Assembly (NCBI RefSeq): GCF_023614235.1
Contig: NZ_CP094264.1
Coordinates: 4,278,001-4,342,000 of the forward strand
From: Streptomyces sp. MRC013
GTDB lineage: Bacteria; Actinomycetota; Actinomycetes; Streptomycetales; Streptomycetaceae
Length of the DNA: 64,000 nucleotides
Direction of reading: 5' to 3'
Under the pieces are notes generated by a model. It did not search any database. It saw only the letters and a list, made by a program, of their open reading frames with translations, and had not been told where the DNA came from. Below are positions 29,578-38,720 of the stretch, piece after piece. Each line of letters opens with the position of its first letter. Within the stretch, counting starts at the first letter, position 1. The position numbers and the translations under genes are program-made.

Positions 29578-31665
29578 TCAGCGCGCCGCGGCCGCGATCG
29601 ATTCCCGCGCGGCGGCGGCCACGGCCTCCGGGGTGAAGCCGTACTCCCGGAACAGCAGCTTGCCGTCGGCCGAGGCACCGAAGTGCTCCAGCGACACGAT
29701 CCGGCCCGCGTCACCGACGTACCGGTGCCAGGTCAGACCGATACCGGCCTCCACCGCCACCCGCGCCCTCACCGACGGGGGCAGCACCGAGTCCCGGTAC
29801 CCCCGGTCCTGCTCCTCGAACCACTCGACGCACGGCATCGACACCACGCGCGTGGGCACGCCCTCCGCCTGGAGCCGCTCGCGCGCTTCCACGGCCAGGT
29901 GCACCTCGGACCCGGTGGCGATCAGCACGACCCGCGGTTCGCCGCCCTCGGCGTCGGCCAGGACGTAGCCGCCGCGCGCGGTCCCCTCGTCCGGTTCGTA
30001 CGTCGGCACGCCCTGGCGGGTCAGCACCAGGCCGTGCGGGGCGCCCTTGCCGAACTCCTTGGTCCAGCGCCTGAGGATCTCGCGCCAGGCGATCGCCGTC
30101 TCGTTCGCGTCGGCCGGGCGGACCACGTTCAGGCCGGGGATGGCGCGCAGCGACGCCAGGTGCTCCACGGGCTGGTGGGTCGGGCCGTCCTCGCCGAGGC
30201 CGATCGAGTCGTGGGTCCACACGTACGTCACCGGCAGGTGCATCAGCGCCGAGAGCCGGACCGCGTTGCGCATGTAGTCGGAAAAGACCAGGAAGGTGCC
30301 GCCGAAGACCCGCGTGTTGCCGTGGAGCGTGATGCCGTTCATCTCGGCGGCCATGGCGTGCTCGCGGATGCCGAAGTGGATCGTGCGGCCGTAGGGGTCG
30401 GCCTCCGGCAGGGGGTTGCCCTCGGGGAGGAACGACGACGTCTTGTCGATCGTCGTGTTGTTCGAGCCGGCCAGGTCGGCGGAGCCGCCCCACAGCTCGG
30501 GGACGACCGGGCCGAGCGCCTGGAGGACCTTGCCGGACGCGGCGCGCGTGGCGACGGCCTTGCCCGCCTCGAAGACCGGGAGCCTCTCCTCCCAGCCCTT
30601 GGGCAGCTCGCCCGCGGAGATCCGGTCGAACTCGGCGGCGCGCTCCGGGTTGGCGGCGCGCCACCGCCGGAGGTCCTCCTCCCAGGCGGCGCGGGCCTCG
30701 CGGCCCCGGTCCAGGGCCCCGCGGGTGTGCGCGATGACCTCGTCGGCCACCTCGAACGACTTCTCCGGGTCGAAGCCCAGCACGCGCTTGGTGGCCGCGA
30801 CCTCCTCCTCGCCCAGCGCCGAGCCGTGCGCGGCCTCGGTGTTCTGCGCGTTCGGCGCGGGCCAGGCGATGATCGAGCGCATCGCGATGAACGACGGGCG
30901 GCCGGTCTCCGCCTTCGCCGCCTGCACGGCCGCGTACAGGGCCGCCGGGTCGAGGTCCCCGTCCTCCCGCTGCTCGACGCGCTGCACGTGCCAGCCGTAC
31001 GCCTCGTACCGCTTCAGGGTGTCCTCGGACACGGCGGTCTCGGTATCGCCCTCGATCGAGATGTGGTTGTCGTCCCACAACATGATCAGGTTGCCGAGCC
31101 TCTGGTGCCCGGCCATCGAGGACGCCTCCGCGGCGATGCCCTCCTGGAGGCAGCCGTCACCGGCGACGACGTACACGAAGTGGTCGAACGGCGAGGTGCC
31201 GGGCGCCGCCTCCGGGTCGAACAGGCCGCGCTCGTAGCGGGCGGCCATCGCCATGCCGACGGCGTTGGCGACGCCCTGGCCCAGCGGGCCGGTCGTCGTC
31301 TCCACGCCCCTGGTGTGGCCGTACTCCGGGTGGCCCGGGGTCTTCGAGCCCCAGGTGCGGAACGCCTTCAGGTCGTCCAGCTCCAGGCCGAAACCGGCAA
31401 GGTAGAGCTGGGTGTACAAGGTCAGCGAGGAGTGGCCCGCGGACAGCACGAAGCGGTCGCGCCCGGCCCAGTCCGGGTCCGCCGGATCGTGGCGCATCAC
31501 CTTCTGGAAGAGGGTGTACGCCGCGGGGGCCAGGCTCATGGCCGTCCCCGGATGGCCGTTGCCGACCTTCTGTACGGCGTCCGCGGCCAGGACACGGGCG
31601 GTGTCCACGGCACGCTGGTCCAGTGCGGTCCATTCGAGGTCTGTGGTGATCGGCTTGGTGCTCAC
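29578..31665 (-). CDS. tkt: Transketolase
   Basis: A thiamine-diphosphate enzyme moving two-carbon units in the non-oxidative pentose phosphate pathway. The 695 residues show the ThDP motif from GDGCLQEG to [10 protein letters not shown] (near 158-195), the substrate-binding [11 protein letters not shown] (near 37), and the pyrimidine domain signature [14 protein letters not shown] (near 480). GTG 31665 is preceded by GAGAGGAG about 12 bases upstream. It is first of the tkt-tal-zwf-opcA-pgl series and divergent from ctaB across 397 bp. Confidence 0.96.
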   Translation of the reverse strand: MSTKPITTDLEWTALDQRAVDTARVLAADAVQKVGNGHPGTAMSLAPAAYTLFQKVMRHDPADPDWAGRDRFVLSAGHSSLTLYTQLYLAGFGLELDDLKAFRTWGSKTPGHPEYGHTRGVETTTGPLGQGVANAVGMAMAARYERGLFDPEAAPGTSPFDHFVYVVAGDGCLQEGIAAEASSMAGHQRLGNLIMLWDDNHISIEGDTETAVSEDTLKRYEAYGWHVQRVEQREDGDLDPAALYAAVQAAKAETGRPSFIAMRSIIAWPAPNAQNTEAAHGSALGEEEVAATKRVLGFDPEKSFEVADEVIAHTRGALDRGREARAAWEEDLRRWRAANPERAAEFDRISAGELPKGWEERLPVFEAGKAVATRAASGKVLQALGPVVPELWGGSADLAGSNNTTIDKTSSFLPEGNPLPEADPYGRTIHFGIREHAMAAEMNGITLHGNTRVFGGTFLVFSDYMRNAVRLSALMHLPVTYVWTHDSIGLGEDGPTHQPVEHLASLRAIPGLNVVRPADANETAIAWREILRRWTKEFGKGAPHGLVLTRQGVPTYEPDEGTARGGYVLADAEGGEPRVVLIATGSEVHLAVEARERLQAEGVPTRVVSMPCVEWFEEQDRGYRDSVLPPSVRARVAVEAGIGLTWHRYVGDAGRIVSLEHFGASADGKLLFREYGFTPEAVAAAARESIAAAAR

Positions 31666-32062
31666 CCTGGGTCAGGGCTCCTCTCCGAACAGGTCACATG
31701 CCGATGACGTCGATGCACCGGCCGCTGCCGAGCCTATCCCGTCACCGTGCTCGATTTTCCGGCTCCCGACCGGGTGCCGCCACCCGCGTCCACCCCGTGC
31801 ATCAGCTGTACGCGGGCCCGCTCATCCGATCGCTCATCCGTGCCCCGGACGCGCGGAGGGCGCTCGTCGGAGCGCTCGTCCGAACGGGGGCCCGCACGTC
31901 CGCGCCCGTCCCGGCCGCCCCGGCGCGGGCGGGGTGAACACGACCCACCCCCGCGAAGAACGGAGTATGGGCAACGTCTACAGTGGCGTGGTACGCGCGA
32001 GTCTTCACCGGCCCATCACGTCAGGGGGCGGGCTCGCAGGGATGTCTCTGTCAGGGGTGTGC
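31666..32062. other. Divergent intergenic region tkt/ctaB with 12-bp repeats
   Basis: No gene is seen here. Two back-to-back pairs of 12-bp direct repeats are present: GCTCATCC-type units at 31820 and 31832, and GCTCGTCS-type units at 31862 and 31874. The pairs are 42 bp apart. The region must hold the tkt and ctaB promoters, but no clear -35/-10 pair stands out. Confidence 0.45.
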
Positions 32063-33037
32063 GTGACGGCCGTCGAATCCCGTTCTGGGGGCACCTCCCA
32101 GGCCCTCGAGGCGCTGGGGGAGGGTGGGCTCGGGACGAGCCCAGCCCATCGGCCATTCGGGGCCCGCGCCAAGGCGTTCGTGGCGCTGACCAAGCCGCGG
32201 ATCATCGAACTGCTGCTGATCACCACGGTGCCGGTCATGTTCCTCGCGGAACAGGGCGTGCCGGACCTGCTGCTGGTGCTCCACACCTGTTTCGCCGGCT
32301 ACCTGTCGGCCGGCGGCGCCAACGCGCTGAACATGTACATCGACCGCGACATCGACGCCCTCATGGACCGCACGTCGCAGCGGCCCCTGGTCACCGGCAT
32401 CGTCACGCCGCGCGAGGGCCTGCTGTTCGGCCTCGGGCTCGGCGTGGTGTCCACGCTCTGGTTCGGGCTGTTCGTCAACTGGCTCTCGGCGTGGCTCGCC
32501 CTCGGCGCGCTCCTCTTCTACGTCGTCGTCTACACGATGATCCTCAAGCGCCGCACGGCGCAGAACATCGTGTGGGGCGGCATCGCCGGCTGCATGCCGG
32601 TCCTCATCGGCTGGTCGTCGGTCACCAACTCCATGTCCTGGGCCGCGGTCGTCCTCTTCCTCGTCATCTTCTTCTGGACCCCGCCGCACTACTGGCCGCT
32701 GTCCATGAAGGTGAAGGAGGACTACGCGCGCGTGGGCGTGCCGATGCTCCCGGTCCTCGCCTCCAACCGGGTCGTGGCCCGGCAGATCGTCCTCTACAGC
32801 TGGGTGATGGTCCTCGTCTCGCTGCTGCTCCAGCCGCTCGGCTACACGGGCTGGTTCTACACGGCCGTGGCGCTGGCCACCGGCGGCTGGTGGCTGTGGG
32901 AGGCGCACGCCCTCCAGCACCGCGCCCGGTCCGGTGAGACCGGGGTGAAGCTGAAGGAGATGCGCCTCTTCCACTGGTCCATCACCTACGCGTCGCTGCT
33001 GTTCGTCGCGGTCGCCGTGGACCCGTTCCTGCGCTGA
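32063..33037 (+). CDS. ctaB: Protoheme IX farnesyltransferase (heme O synthase)
   Basis: Attaches a farnesyl group to heme b to make heme O for aa3-type cytochrome oxidase. The 324-residue UbiA-family membrane protein has about eight helices. The prenyl-diphosphate and Mg2+ motif [15 protein letters not shown] lies near residue 90 (NxxxDxxxD), and the second acidic loop contains [19 protein letters not shown] 32063 was chosen because AGGGG lies five bases upstream; ATG 32042 is in frame but its spacing is poor. The N-terminal 35 residues are polar and variable. ctaA lies nearby in opposite orientation. A very strong hairpin follows. Confidence 0.94.
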   Translation: MTAVESRSGGTSQALEALGEGGLGTSPAHRPFGARAKAFVALTKPRIIELLLITTVPVMFLAEQGVPDLLLVLHTCFAGYLSAGGANALNMYIDRDIDALMDRTSQRPLVTGIVTPREGLLFGLGLGVVSTLWFGLFVNWLSAWLALGALLFYVVVYTMILKRRTAQNIVWGGIAGCMPVLIGWSSVTNSMSWAAVVLFLVIFFWTPPHYWPLSMKVKEDYARVGVPMLPVLASNRVVARQIVLYSWVMVLVSLLLQPLGYTGWFYTAVALATGGWWLWEAHALQHRARSGETGVKLKEMRLFHWSITYASLLFVAVAVDPFLR

Positions 33038-33058
33038 CCGCGTTCCGCCGGACCGCCT

Positions 33059-33100
33059 GACGGGCGGGGCGCGTGGCCAAGGCCACGCGCCCCGCCCGTC
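33059..33100 (+). terminator. Long perfect hairpin after ctaB
   Basis: A 20-bp uninterrupted stem (left arm 33059-33078, right arm 33081-33100) with a two-base AA loop, 22 bases after the ctaB stop. There is no U-run. Confidence 0.75.
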
Positions 33101-33134
33101 GCCCGTCGGTCTACCCGGAAGTAGCATCCTGTCC

Positions 33135-33458
33135 ATGGCAGACACCACCAAGCAGGCAGCGCGCACGGCGGCGAAGCTCGCCAAGCAGATCCGGGCCTTC
33201 GCCGCGGAGCACGGCGGCGCCCGGGGCCAGCTCTCCCACGTCGGGCAGGCGGGCACCCGCATCGTCCTGGTCGGCGAGGACGGCGGCTGGGGCGACCTGG
33301 TCGCGCCGGACGGGGAGACCGCGCGGGACGCCGCCGAGAGGGCCGGCCTCGCCCTGCGGGAGTCCTTCGACGGCGAGCTCGCCGCGAAGGTCCGCACGGG
33401 TCCGTACGAGTGGAGCCGCATGGCCGGCATCCAGATCGGCGGCGGGACCGCCGGGTGA
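33135..33458 (+). CDS. Conserved hypothetical protein, 107 aa
   Basis: A small cytoplasmic protein with a basic helical N-terminus (TKQAARTAAKLAKQIRAFAAEHGG, residues 5-28, marks it). A compact domain follows with GTRIVLVGEDGGWGDLVAPD and ESFDGELAAKVRTGPYEWSRMAG. It has no membrane segment or known catalytic motif. ATG 33135 is the only plausible start. Strong hairpins lie on both sides, so it is probably transcribed alone. I recall similar proteins in Streptomyces at this place, but I do not know a function. Confidence 0.75.
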   Translation: MADTTKQAARTAAKLAKQIRAFAAEHGGARGQLSHVGQAGTRIVLVGEDGGWGDLVAPDGETARDAAERAGLALRESFDGELAAKVRTGPYEWSRMAGIQIGGGTAG

Positions 33459-33499
33459 CGGTGCGGGGTGCCGGCGACGCCCCGCACCGCGACGCGCGA

Positions 33500-33548
33500 A
33501 CGCCCGGGGCGCCGCCGGAACGATCCCGTCCGGCGGCGCCCCGGGCGT
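33500..33548. terminator. Bidirectional hairpin between hypothetical gene and ctaA
   Basis: A 20-bp perfect stem (33500-33519 with 33529-33548) and a 9-base loop between convergent genes, followed by TCTTCC. A smaller GGTGCGGGG/CCCCGCACC hairpin lies just before it. Confidence 0.75.
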
Positions 33549-33571
33549 CTTCCCCGCGCCGCTGCCCGGCC

Positions 33572-34537
33572 CTACGCCGCCGTGAGCGCCGTGTCGCCCG
33601 TCCGGGGGGCGGGCTCCGGCGCCGCGGGCAGGGGCCGCTCGCGCATGCCCAGGGCCAGGCGGAGCACGGCGATCCACAGGAGCGCCGAGCCGAGCATGTG
33701 GGCGCCGACCAGGATCTCCGGGACACCGGTGAAGTACTGCACGTAGCCGATGCCCCCCTGGAACAGCAGCACCACCAGCAGGTCGCGGGCGCGCGCCCGG
33801 ACGTCGTCCGGGGCGTCGACTACCCGCAGGGCGAGGAACAGGGCGACCGCGCCCGCGCAGACGATCCACGCGAACGCCGCATGCACCTGTGCAGCCGTCG
33901 CGTAGTCGAACGGCATGCGCGGCACGTCGCTGCTGTCGCCCGCGTGCCTGCCGCTGCCCGTCACCCCCGTACCCGCGAGGATCAGCACACCCGACACGGC
34001 GACCAGCGCCCAGCCCGCCCTCCGCACCGGGCCGGGGACGCGCGGACGGGGTGCGGAGTCGCCCTCGCCGGTGCGCACCCAGGTGATCACCGCGACGGTC
34101 AGCAGCGCGTTGGCGGCGACGAAGTGACCGGCCACCGTCCACGGGTTCAGGCCCATCCAGACGGTGACGCCGCCGATCACGGCGTTGCTCGCGACGATCC
34201 AGAACTGCGCCCAGCCCAGCCGGGTCAGCCCCCGGCGCCACGGCTTCGTCGACCTGGCCGCGACGATCGCCCAGCCGACGGCCGCCGACAGGACGTACGT
34301 CAGCATCCGGTTGCCGAACTCGATGGCGCCGTGGACGCCCTGCTCGGGCGTGGCGAACAGGCTGTCGTCGGTGCACTTGGGCCAGGTGTCGCAGCCGAGA
34401 CCGGAGCCGGTCAGCCGGACCGCGCCGCCCGTGACGATGATGACGACGGTCATGACGACCGCGGAGAGCGCGGCCCGCCGGAGCGTCCGGGGGGACGGGG
34501 TCCAGCGCTGGGCGATGAAGGCGAGGGGGGTCAACAC
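33572..34537 (-). CDS. ctaA: Heme A synthase, COX15/CtaA family
   Basis: Converts heme O to heme A for cytochrome c oxidase. The 321-residue protein has eight predicted membrane helices in two four-helix halves. Near the N-terminus is VRLTGSGLGCDTWPKC with the paired cysteines. Conserved histidines appear in EFGNRMLTY/HGAIEFGNR, VAGHFVAANALL, AQVHAAFAW and VGAHMLGSALLW. GTG 34537 was chosen (VLTPLAFIAQRW). The C-terminal 20 residues are a Pro/Ala tail. It pairs functionally with ctaB 0.5 kb away. Confidence 0.94.
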   Translation of the reverse strand: MLTPLAFIAQRWTPSPRTLRRAALSAVVMTVVIIVTGGAVRLTGSGLGCDTWPKCTDDSLFATPEQGVHGAIEFGNRMLTYVLSAAVGWAIVAARSTKPWRRGLTRLGWAQFWIVASNAVIGGVTVWMGLNPWTVAGHFVAANALLTVAVITWVRTGEGDSAPRPRVPGPVRRAGWALVAVSGVLILAGTGVTGSGRHAGDSSDVPRMPFDYATAAQVHAAFAWIVCAGAVALFLALRVVDAPDDVRARARDLLVVLLFQGGIGYVQYFTGVPEILVGAHMLGSALLWIAVLRLALGMRERPLPAAPEPAPRTGDTALTAA

Positions 34538-34616
34538 GGACCTATCGTAGGTCGACGCTTGTGCACGCTTTCACGAGGGGGTGTCCCGAGGGGCGGCCCG
34601 CCCCCGTGCGGACCGC

Positions 34617-35384
34617 CTACTCCCAGCGGAAGAACCGCGCCGCCGCGCCCAGGCCCACCGCCGCCCACCCGGCGAGCACGCCCAGCTCTCCCCAGGGCAC
34701 GCCGGCGCCGTGCCGGAGCACCTCCCGCAGCCCGCCGGAGAGCGCCGAGATCGGCAGCCACTCCAGCACCGCGCGCGCCGCGCCGGGGAACCTGTCCAGC
34801 GGCACGGCCACCCCGCCGCCCACCAGGAGCAGCAGGAAGACCAGGTTCGCCGCGGCCAGCGTCGCCTCGGCCCGCAGCGTCCCGGCCATCAGCAGACCGA
34901 GCCCGGAGAACGCGGCCGTGCCGGCGACCAGCAGCAGGAGCACCGCGAGGGGGTTGCCCCGCGGCGACCAGCCGAGCGCCAGGGCGATGGCGGTCAGCAG
35001 CAGGATCTGGAGGACCTCGGTGACCAGCACGGCCAGCGTCTTGGCGGCCATCAGCGCCCAGCGGGGGAGGGGGGACGCGCCGAGCCGCTTGAGCACCCCG
35101 TACCGCCGCTCGAAACCGGTGGCGATGGCCTGCCCGGTGAAGGCGGTGGACATCACGGCGAGGGCCAGGACGCCCGGCGCGAGGAAGTCCACGGCCTCGC
35201 CGGCGCCGGTGTCGACGACGTCCACGGTGGAGAACAGCACCAGCAGCAGCGAGGGGATGACGACGGTGAGCAGCAGCTGCTCGCCGTTGCGCAGCAGCAT
35301 CCGCGTCTCCAGCGCGGCCTGGGCGGCGATCATCCGGCCGACCGGCGCGGCCCCCGGCCTCGGGGTGTACGTACCGCTGTTCAT
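34617..35384 (-). CDS. ABC-2 type transporter permease
   Basis: A 255-residue membrane subunit of an ABC exporter with six hydrophobic helices. The first helix contains QLLLTVVIPSLLLVLFSTV, and FLAPGVLALAVMSTAFTGQAIATGFERRYGVLKRLG is the typical ABC-2 core around residue 85 (named only as landmark; it begins at residue 67). LDRFPGAARAVLEWLP in the C-terminal loop is also family-typical. ATG 35384 overlaps the stop of the ATPase gene. In actinobacteria such pairs sit upstream of the suf genes on the other strand. The substrate is unknown. Confidence 0.9.
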   Translation of the reverse strand: MNSGTYTPRPGAAPVGRMIAAQAALETRMLLRNGEQLLLTVVIPSLLLVLFSTVDVVDTGAGEAVDFLAPGVLALAVMSTAFTGQAIATGFERRYGVLKRLGASPLPRWALMAAKTLAVLVTEVLQILLLTAIALALGWSPRGNPLAVLLLLVAGTAAFSGLGLLMAGTLRAEATLAAANLVFLLLLVGGGVAVPLDRFPGAARAVLEWLPISALSGGLREVLRHGAGVPWGELGVLAGWAAVGLGAAARFFRWE

Positions 35385-36306
35385 CCGCGCAGCTCCTTGC
35401 CGGTCAGCTCCAGGAAGACGTCCTCGAGGGTGCGGCGCCCGACCGCGATGCCGTCCGGCATCACCCCGTTCCGGGCGCACCAGCCGGTGACCGTGGCCAG
35501 GAGCTGCGGATCGACCGCGCCGGTGATCCGGTACGCGCCCGGGGCGGTCTCGGCGGCGGCCGTGCCGCCGGGCAGGGCCGCCAGCAGCGAGGCCAGGTCC
35601 AGGCCGGGGCGGCCGGTGAAGCGCAGGGAGCCGTCGGCGCCGCCGCGGCACAGCCCCTCGGGAGTGCCCCGGGCGACGACCCGCCCGCCGTCGACGATGG
35701 CCACGTCGTCCGCGAGCTGCTCGGCCTCGTCCATGAAGTGGGTGGTGAGCACCACCGTCACGCCGTCGGCGCGCAGTTCGCGCACCAGCTCCCAGGTGGA
35801 GCGGCGGGCCTGCGGGTCCAGGCCCGCGGTCGGCTCGTCCTGGAAGACCAGCTCGGGCCGGCCGACGACGGCCATGGCCAGGGCGAGCCGCTGCTGCTGC
35901 CCGCCGGACAGGCGCCGGTACGCCGTGCGGCCGCAGGAGCCCAGGCCCAGGCGCTCGACGAGGGCGTCCACGTCGAGGGGTGGGCGTGCAGCCTCGCCGT
36001 GTGGCGGAGCATCTCGTCGGCGCGGGCGCCCGAGTAGACGCCGCCCGACTGGAGCATCACGCCGACGCGGGGGCGCAGCCGGGCCGCGTCGGCGACCGGG
36101 TCGAGACCCAGGACGCGGACGGTGCCCGCGTCGGGGCGGCGGTACCCCTCGCAGGTCTCGACGGTGGTGGTCTTGCCGGCCCCGTTGGGGCCGAGGACCG
36201 CGGTGACGGTACCCGTGCGGACGTCGAGGTCGAGCCCGTCCACCGCGGTCTTGGTCCCGTACCGCTTGACCAGGCCCCGTACCCGGACGGCGGACTCGTT
36301 TCGCAT
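35381..36306 (-). pseudogene. ABC transporter ATP-binding protein, frameshifted
   Basis: Corrected length is 308 residues. The N-terminal part has Walker A GPNGAGKTT (near 40) and the Q-loop region GVMLQSGGVY. The C-terminal part, one frame over, has the signature LSGGQQQR, Walker B LVFQDEPTAGLDP, the H-loop LTTHFMDEAEQ and a C-terminal domain typical of ABC-2 drug or antibiotic exporters. The break is at the four-G run 35977-35980, where a fifth G gives HPLDVDALVERLG. Gln replaces the usual Leu just before the Walker B Asp. The start is ATG 36306, with TTG 36315 possible. It is cotranscribed with the permease and divergent from sufR. Confidence 0.88.
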
Positions 36307-36405
36307 GGCAGCCAAGTCTAGGCAGCCGCCGGACGCGTCCGGGCCGCGGGGGCCCGTCCGGCCCCCGGCGGCGGCGCGGACGGCCCCGGTGATCGTTCTC
36401 GCAGG

Positions 36406-36424
36406 TCAGGTTAGGTTTCCCTAA
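36406..36424. promoter_or_regulatory. Iron box (DmdR/IdeR-type operator)
   Basis: The 19-bp site matches the actinobacterial iron-box consensus TTAGGTTAGGCTAACCTAA at 15 positions and keeps the TTAGG (36411-36415) and CCTAA (36420-36424) half sites. It lies between the divergent ABC exporter and sufR, 73 bp before the sufR start, so iron-dependent repression of either unit is plausible. Confidence 0.65.
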
Positions 36425-36483
36425 GTGACGTACGGCATCGCCGGGTCGCGGCGGCGCGGCTTGTCACTCTCTTCGGAATTACG

Positions 36484-36497
36484 CAACAATGGCGTTG
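36484..36497. promoter_or_regulatory. SufR operator CAAC-N6-GTTG overlapping the sufR start
   Basis: CAAC at 36484-36487, six bases, then GTTG at 36494-36497. This is the inverted repeat I recall being reported for Streptomyces avermitilis SufR. TTGTCA at 36461-36466 and AACAAT at 36485-36490 could be the -35 and -10 with an 18-bp spacer, which places +1 at about 36497, the GTG itself. Confidence 0.7.
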
Positions 36498-37248
36498 TGA
36501 AAAACGTCGGCGCGACTTCCACGGCCTCCGGGGAGGAGCTCGCGACCGGGGAGCGGTCCACCCGCAACCGGGTCGCGCGGTCCGTCCTGGACCACGGTCC
36601 CTCCACCGTCGCGGAACTCGCCCAGCGGCTGGGCCTCACCCAGGCCGCCGTGCGCCGGCACCTCGACGCCCTCGTCGCGGACGGCGTGGTCGCCCCGCGC
36701 GAGCAGCGCGTCTACGGTGCCCGCACCCGCGGCCGCCCCGCCCGGGTCTTCGCGCTCACGGACTGCGGCAGGGACGCCTTCGACCAGTCCTACGACGCCC
36801 TCGCGGTCGACGCCCTGCGCTGGATCGAGCAGAACGCCGGGGGGAGGCCGCCGTCGCGGCCTTCGCCCGGGACCGGATCGAGGCGCAGGCGGAGGCGTAC
36901 CGCGAGGCCGTCGAGTCGGCGCCGCGGCGGGAGCGGGCCGAGGCGCTGGCCAGGGCGCTCAGCGCCGACGGGTACGCTGCGACGGCGCGCGAGGCGCCGG
37001 TCGGGCAGGTCGGGCAGCAGCTGTGCCAGCACCACTGCCCGGTCGCCCACGTCGCGGAGCGCTACCCGCAGCTCTGCGAGGCGGAGACAGAGGTCTTCTC
37101 CCGCCTCCTGGGGACGCACGTCCAGCGTCTGGCCACCATCGCGCACGGCGACGGGGTCTGCACGACGTTCATCCCCCACAGCGCCCCCACGCACCCCAAG
37201 ACCCCTTCACCACCATCCGCAAGCACGGCCGGGAGGAACCCCGCATGA
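36497..37248 (+). pseudogene. sufR: Fe-S-sensing regulator SufR, frameshifted
   Basis: Corrected length is 250 residues. The N-terminal winged HTH is clear ([21 protein letters not shown], residues 36-56, as landmark). The C-terminal part, one frame over, has the cysteine set [15 protein letters not shown] and GVCTTFIPH that binds a [4Fe-4S] cluster in SufR. The break is in the six-G run 36839-36844, where seven G gives [18 protein letters not shown] 36497 has no ribosome site upstream and may be leaderless. The stop overlaps the sufB start (ATGA). SufR represses its own suf operon when clusters are plentiful. Confidence 0.9.
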
Positions 37249-38660
37249 CCACCGAGATCAGCCACCCCGAGCTCGAGGGCCTGGGTCGGTACGAATATGG
37301 CTGGGCCGACCCGGACGCGGCCGGTGCCGCCGCCAAGCGCGGCCTCGGCGAGGACGTCGTCCGCGACATCTCCGCGAAGAAGAACGAGCCCGAGTGGATG
37401 CTGAAGCTGCGGCTGAAGGGTCTGCGCCTGTTCGACAAGAAGCCCATGCCGACCTGGGGCTCCGACCTCTCGGGCATCGACTTCGACAACATCAAGTACT
37501 TCGTCCGGTCCACCGAGAAGCAGGCCGAGTCCTGGGAGGACCTGCCCGAGGACATCAAGAACACGTACGACAAGCTCGGCATCCCCGAGGCGGAGAAGCA
37601 GCGCCTCGTCGCCGGTGTCGCGGCCCAGTACGAGTCCGAGGTCGTCTACCACCAGATCCGCGAGGACCTGGAGTCCCAGGGCGTGATCTTCCTCGACACG
37701 GACACCGCGCTCAAGGAGCACCCCGAGCTCTTCCAGGAGTACTTCGGCACGGTCATCCCGGTCGGCGACAACAAGTTCGCCTCGCTGAACACGGCCGTGT
37801 GGTCCGGCGGCTCCTTCATCTACGTGCCCAAGGGCGTGCACGTCGACATCCCGCTCCAGGCCTACTTCCGCATCAACACCGAGAACATGGGCCAGTTCGA
37901 GCGGACGCTGATCATCGTCGACGAGGACGCCTACGTCCACTACGTCGAGGGCTGCACCGCGCCGATCTACTCCTCCGACTCGCTGCACAGCGCCGTCGTG
38001 GAGATCATCGTCAAGAAGGGCGCGCGCTGCCGCTACACGACCATCCAGAACTGGTCGAACAACGTCTACAACCTGGTCACCAAGCGCGCCGTGGCCTACG
38101 AGGGCGCGACCATGGAGTGGGTCGACGGCAACATCGGCTCCAAGGTCACGATGAAGTACCCGGCCGTCTACCTGATGGGCGAGCACGCCCGGGGCGAGAC
38201 CCTGTCCATCGCCTTCGCCGGCGAGGGGCAGCACCAGGACGCCGGCGCCAAGATGGTCCACATGGCGCCGAACACCTCCTCCAACATCGTCTCCAAGTCG
38301 GTGGCGCGGGGCGGCGGGCGCACCTCCTACCGCGGCCTCATCGAGATCGGCGAGGGCGCCCCGGGTTCCAAGTCCAACGTCCTGTGCGACGCCCTGCTCG
38401 TCGACACGGTCTCCCGCTCCGACACCTACCCGTACGTCGACGTGCGCGAGGACGACGTCTCCATGGGCCACGAGGCCACGGTCTCGAAGGTCTCCGAGGA
38501 CCAGCTCTTCTACCTGATGAGCCGCGGCCTCTCCGAGGACGAGGCCATGGCGGTGATCGTGCGCGGATTCGTCGAGCCGATCGCCAAGGAGCTGCCGATG
38601 GAGTACGCCCTGGAGCTCAACCGGCTGATCGAACTGCAGATGGAGGGCGCGGTCGGCTGA
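37245..38660 (+). CDS. sufB: Fe-S cluster assembly scaffold protein SufB
   Basis: SufB is the scaffold on which new [Fe-S] clusters form in the SufBC2D complex. The 471 residues have the N-terminal [13 protein letters not shown] (near 48), [24 protein letters not shown] (near 187-210, as landmark), and a right-handed beta-helix core. The conserved Cys of [11 protein letters not shown] is near 385. Near the end are [19 protein letters not shown] and the ferrous SufD-binding region. ATG 37245 overlaps the sufR stop. A 60-bp gap follows before sufD. Confidence 0.97.
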   Translation: MTTEISHPELEGLGRYEYGWADPDAAGAAAKRGLGEDVVRDISAKKNEPEWMLKLRLKGLRLFDKKPMPTWGSDLSGIDFDNIKYFVRSTEKQAESWEDLPEDIKNTYDKLGIPEAEKQRLVAGVAAQYESEVVYHQIREDLESQGVIFLDTDTALKEHPELFQEYFGTVIPVGDNKFASLNTAVWSGGSFIYVPKGVHVDIPLQAYFRINTENMGQFERTLIIVDEDAYVHYVEGCTAPIYSSDSLHSAVVEIIVKKGARCRYTTIQNWSNNVYNLVTKRAVAYEGATMEWVDGNIGSKVTMKYPAVYLMGEHARGETLSIAFAGEGQHQDAGAKMVHMAPNTSSNIVSKSVARGGGRTSYRGLIEIGEGAPGSKSNVLCDALLVDTVSRSDTYPYVDVREDDVSMGHEATVSKVSEDQLFYLMSRGLSEDEAMAVIVRGFVEPIAKELPMEYALELNRLIELQMEGAVG

Positions 38661-38720
38661 CGCCGCCCACCCCGAACGACTTGACGACGTACGCACGTAG
38701 GAAGAGAAACCACGACAGCC

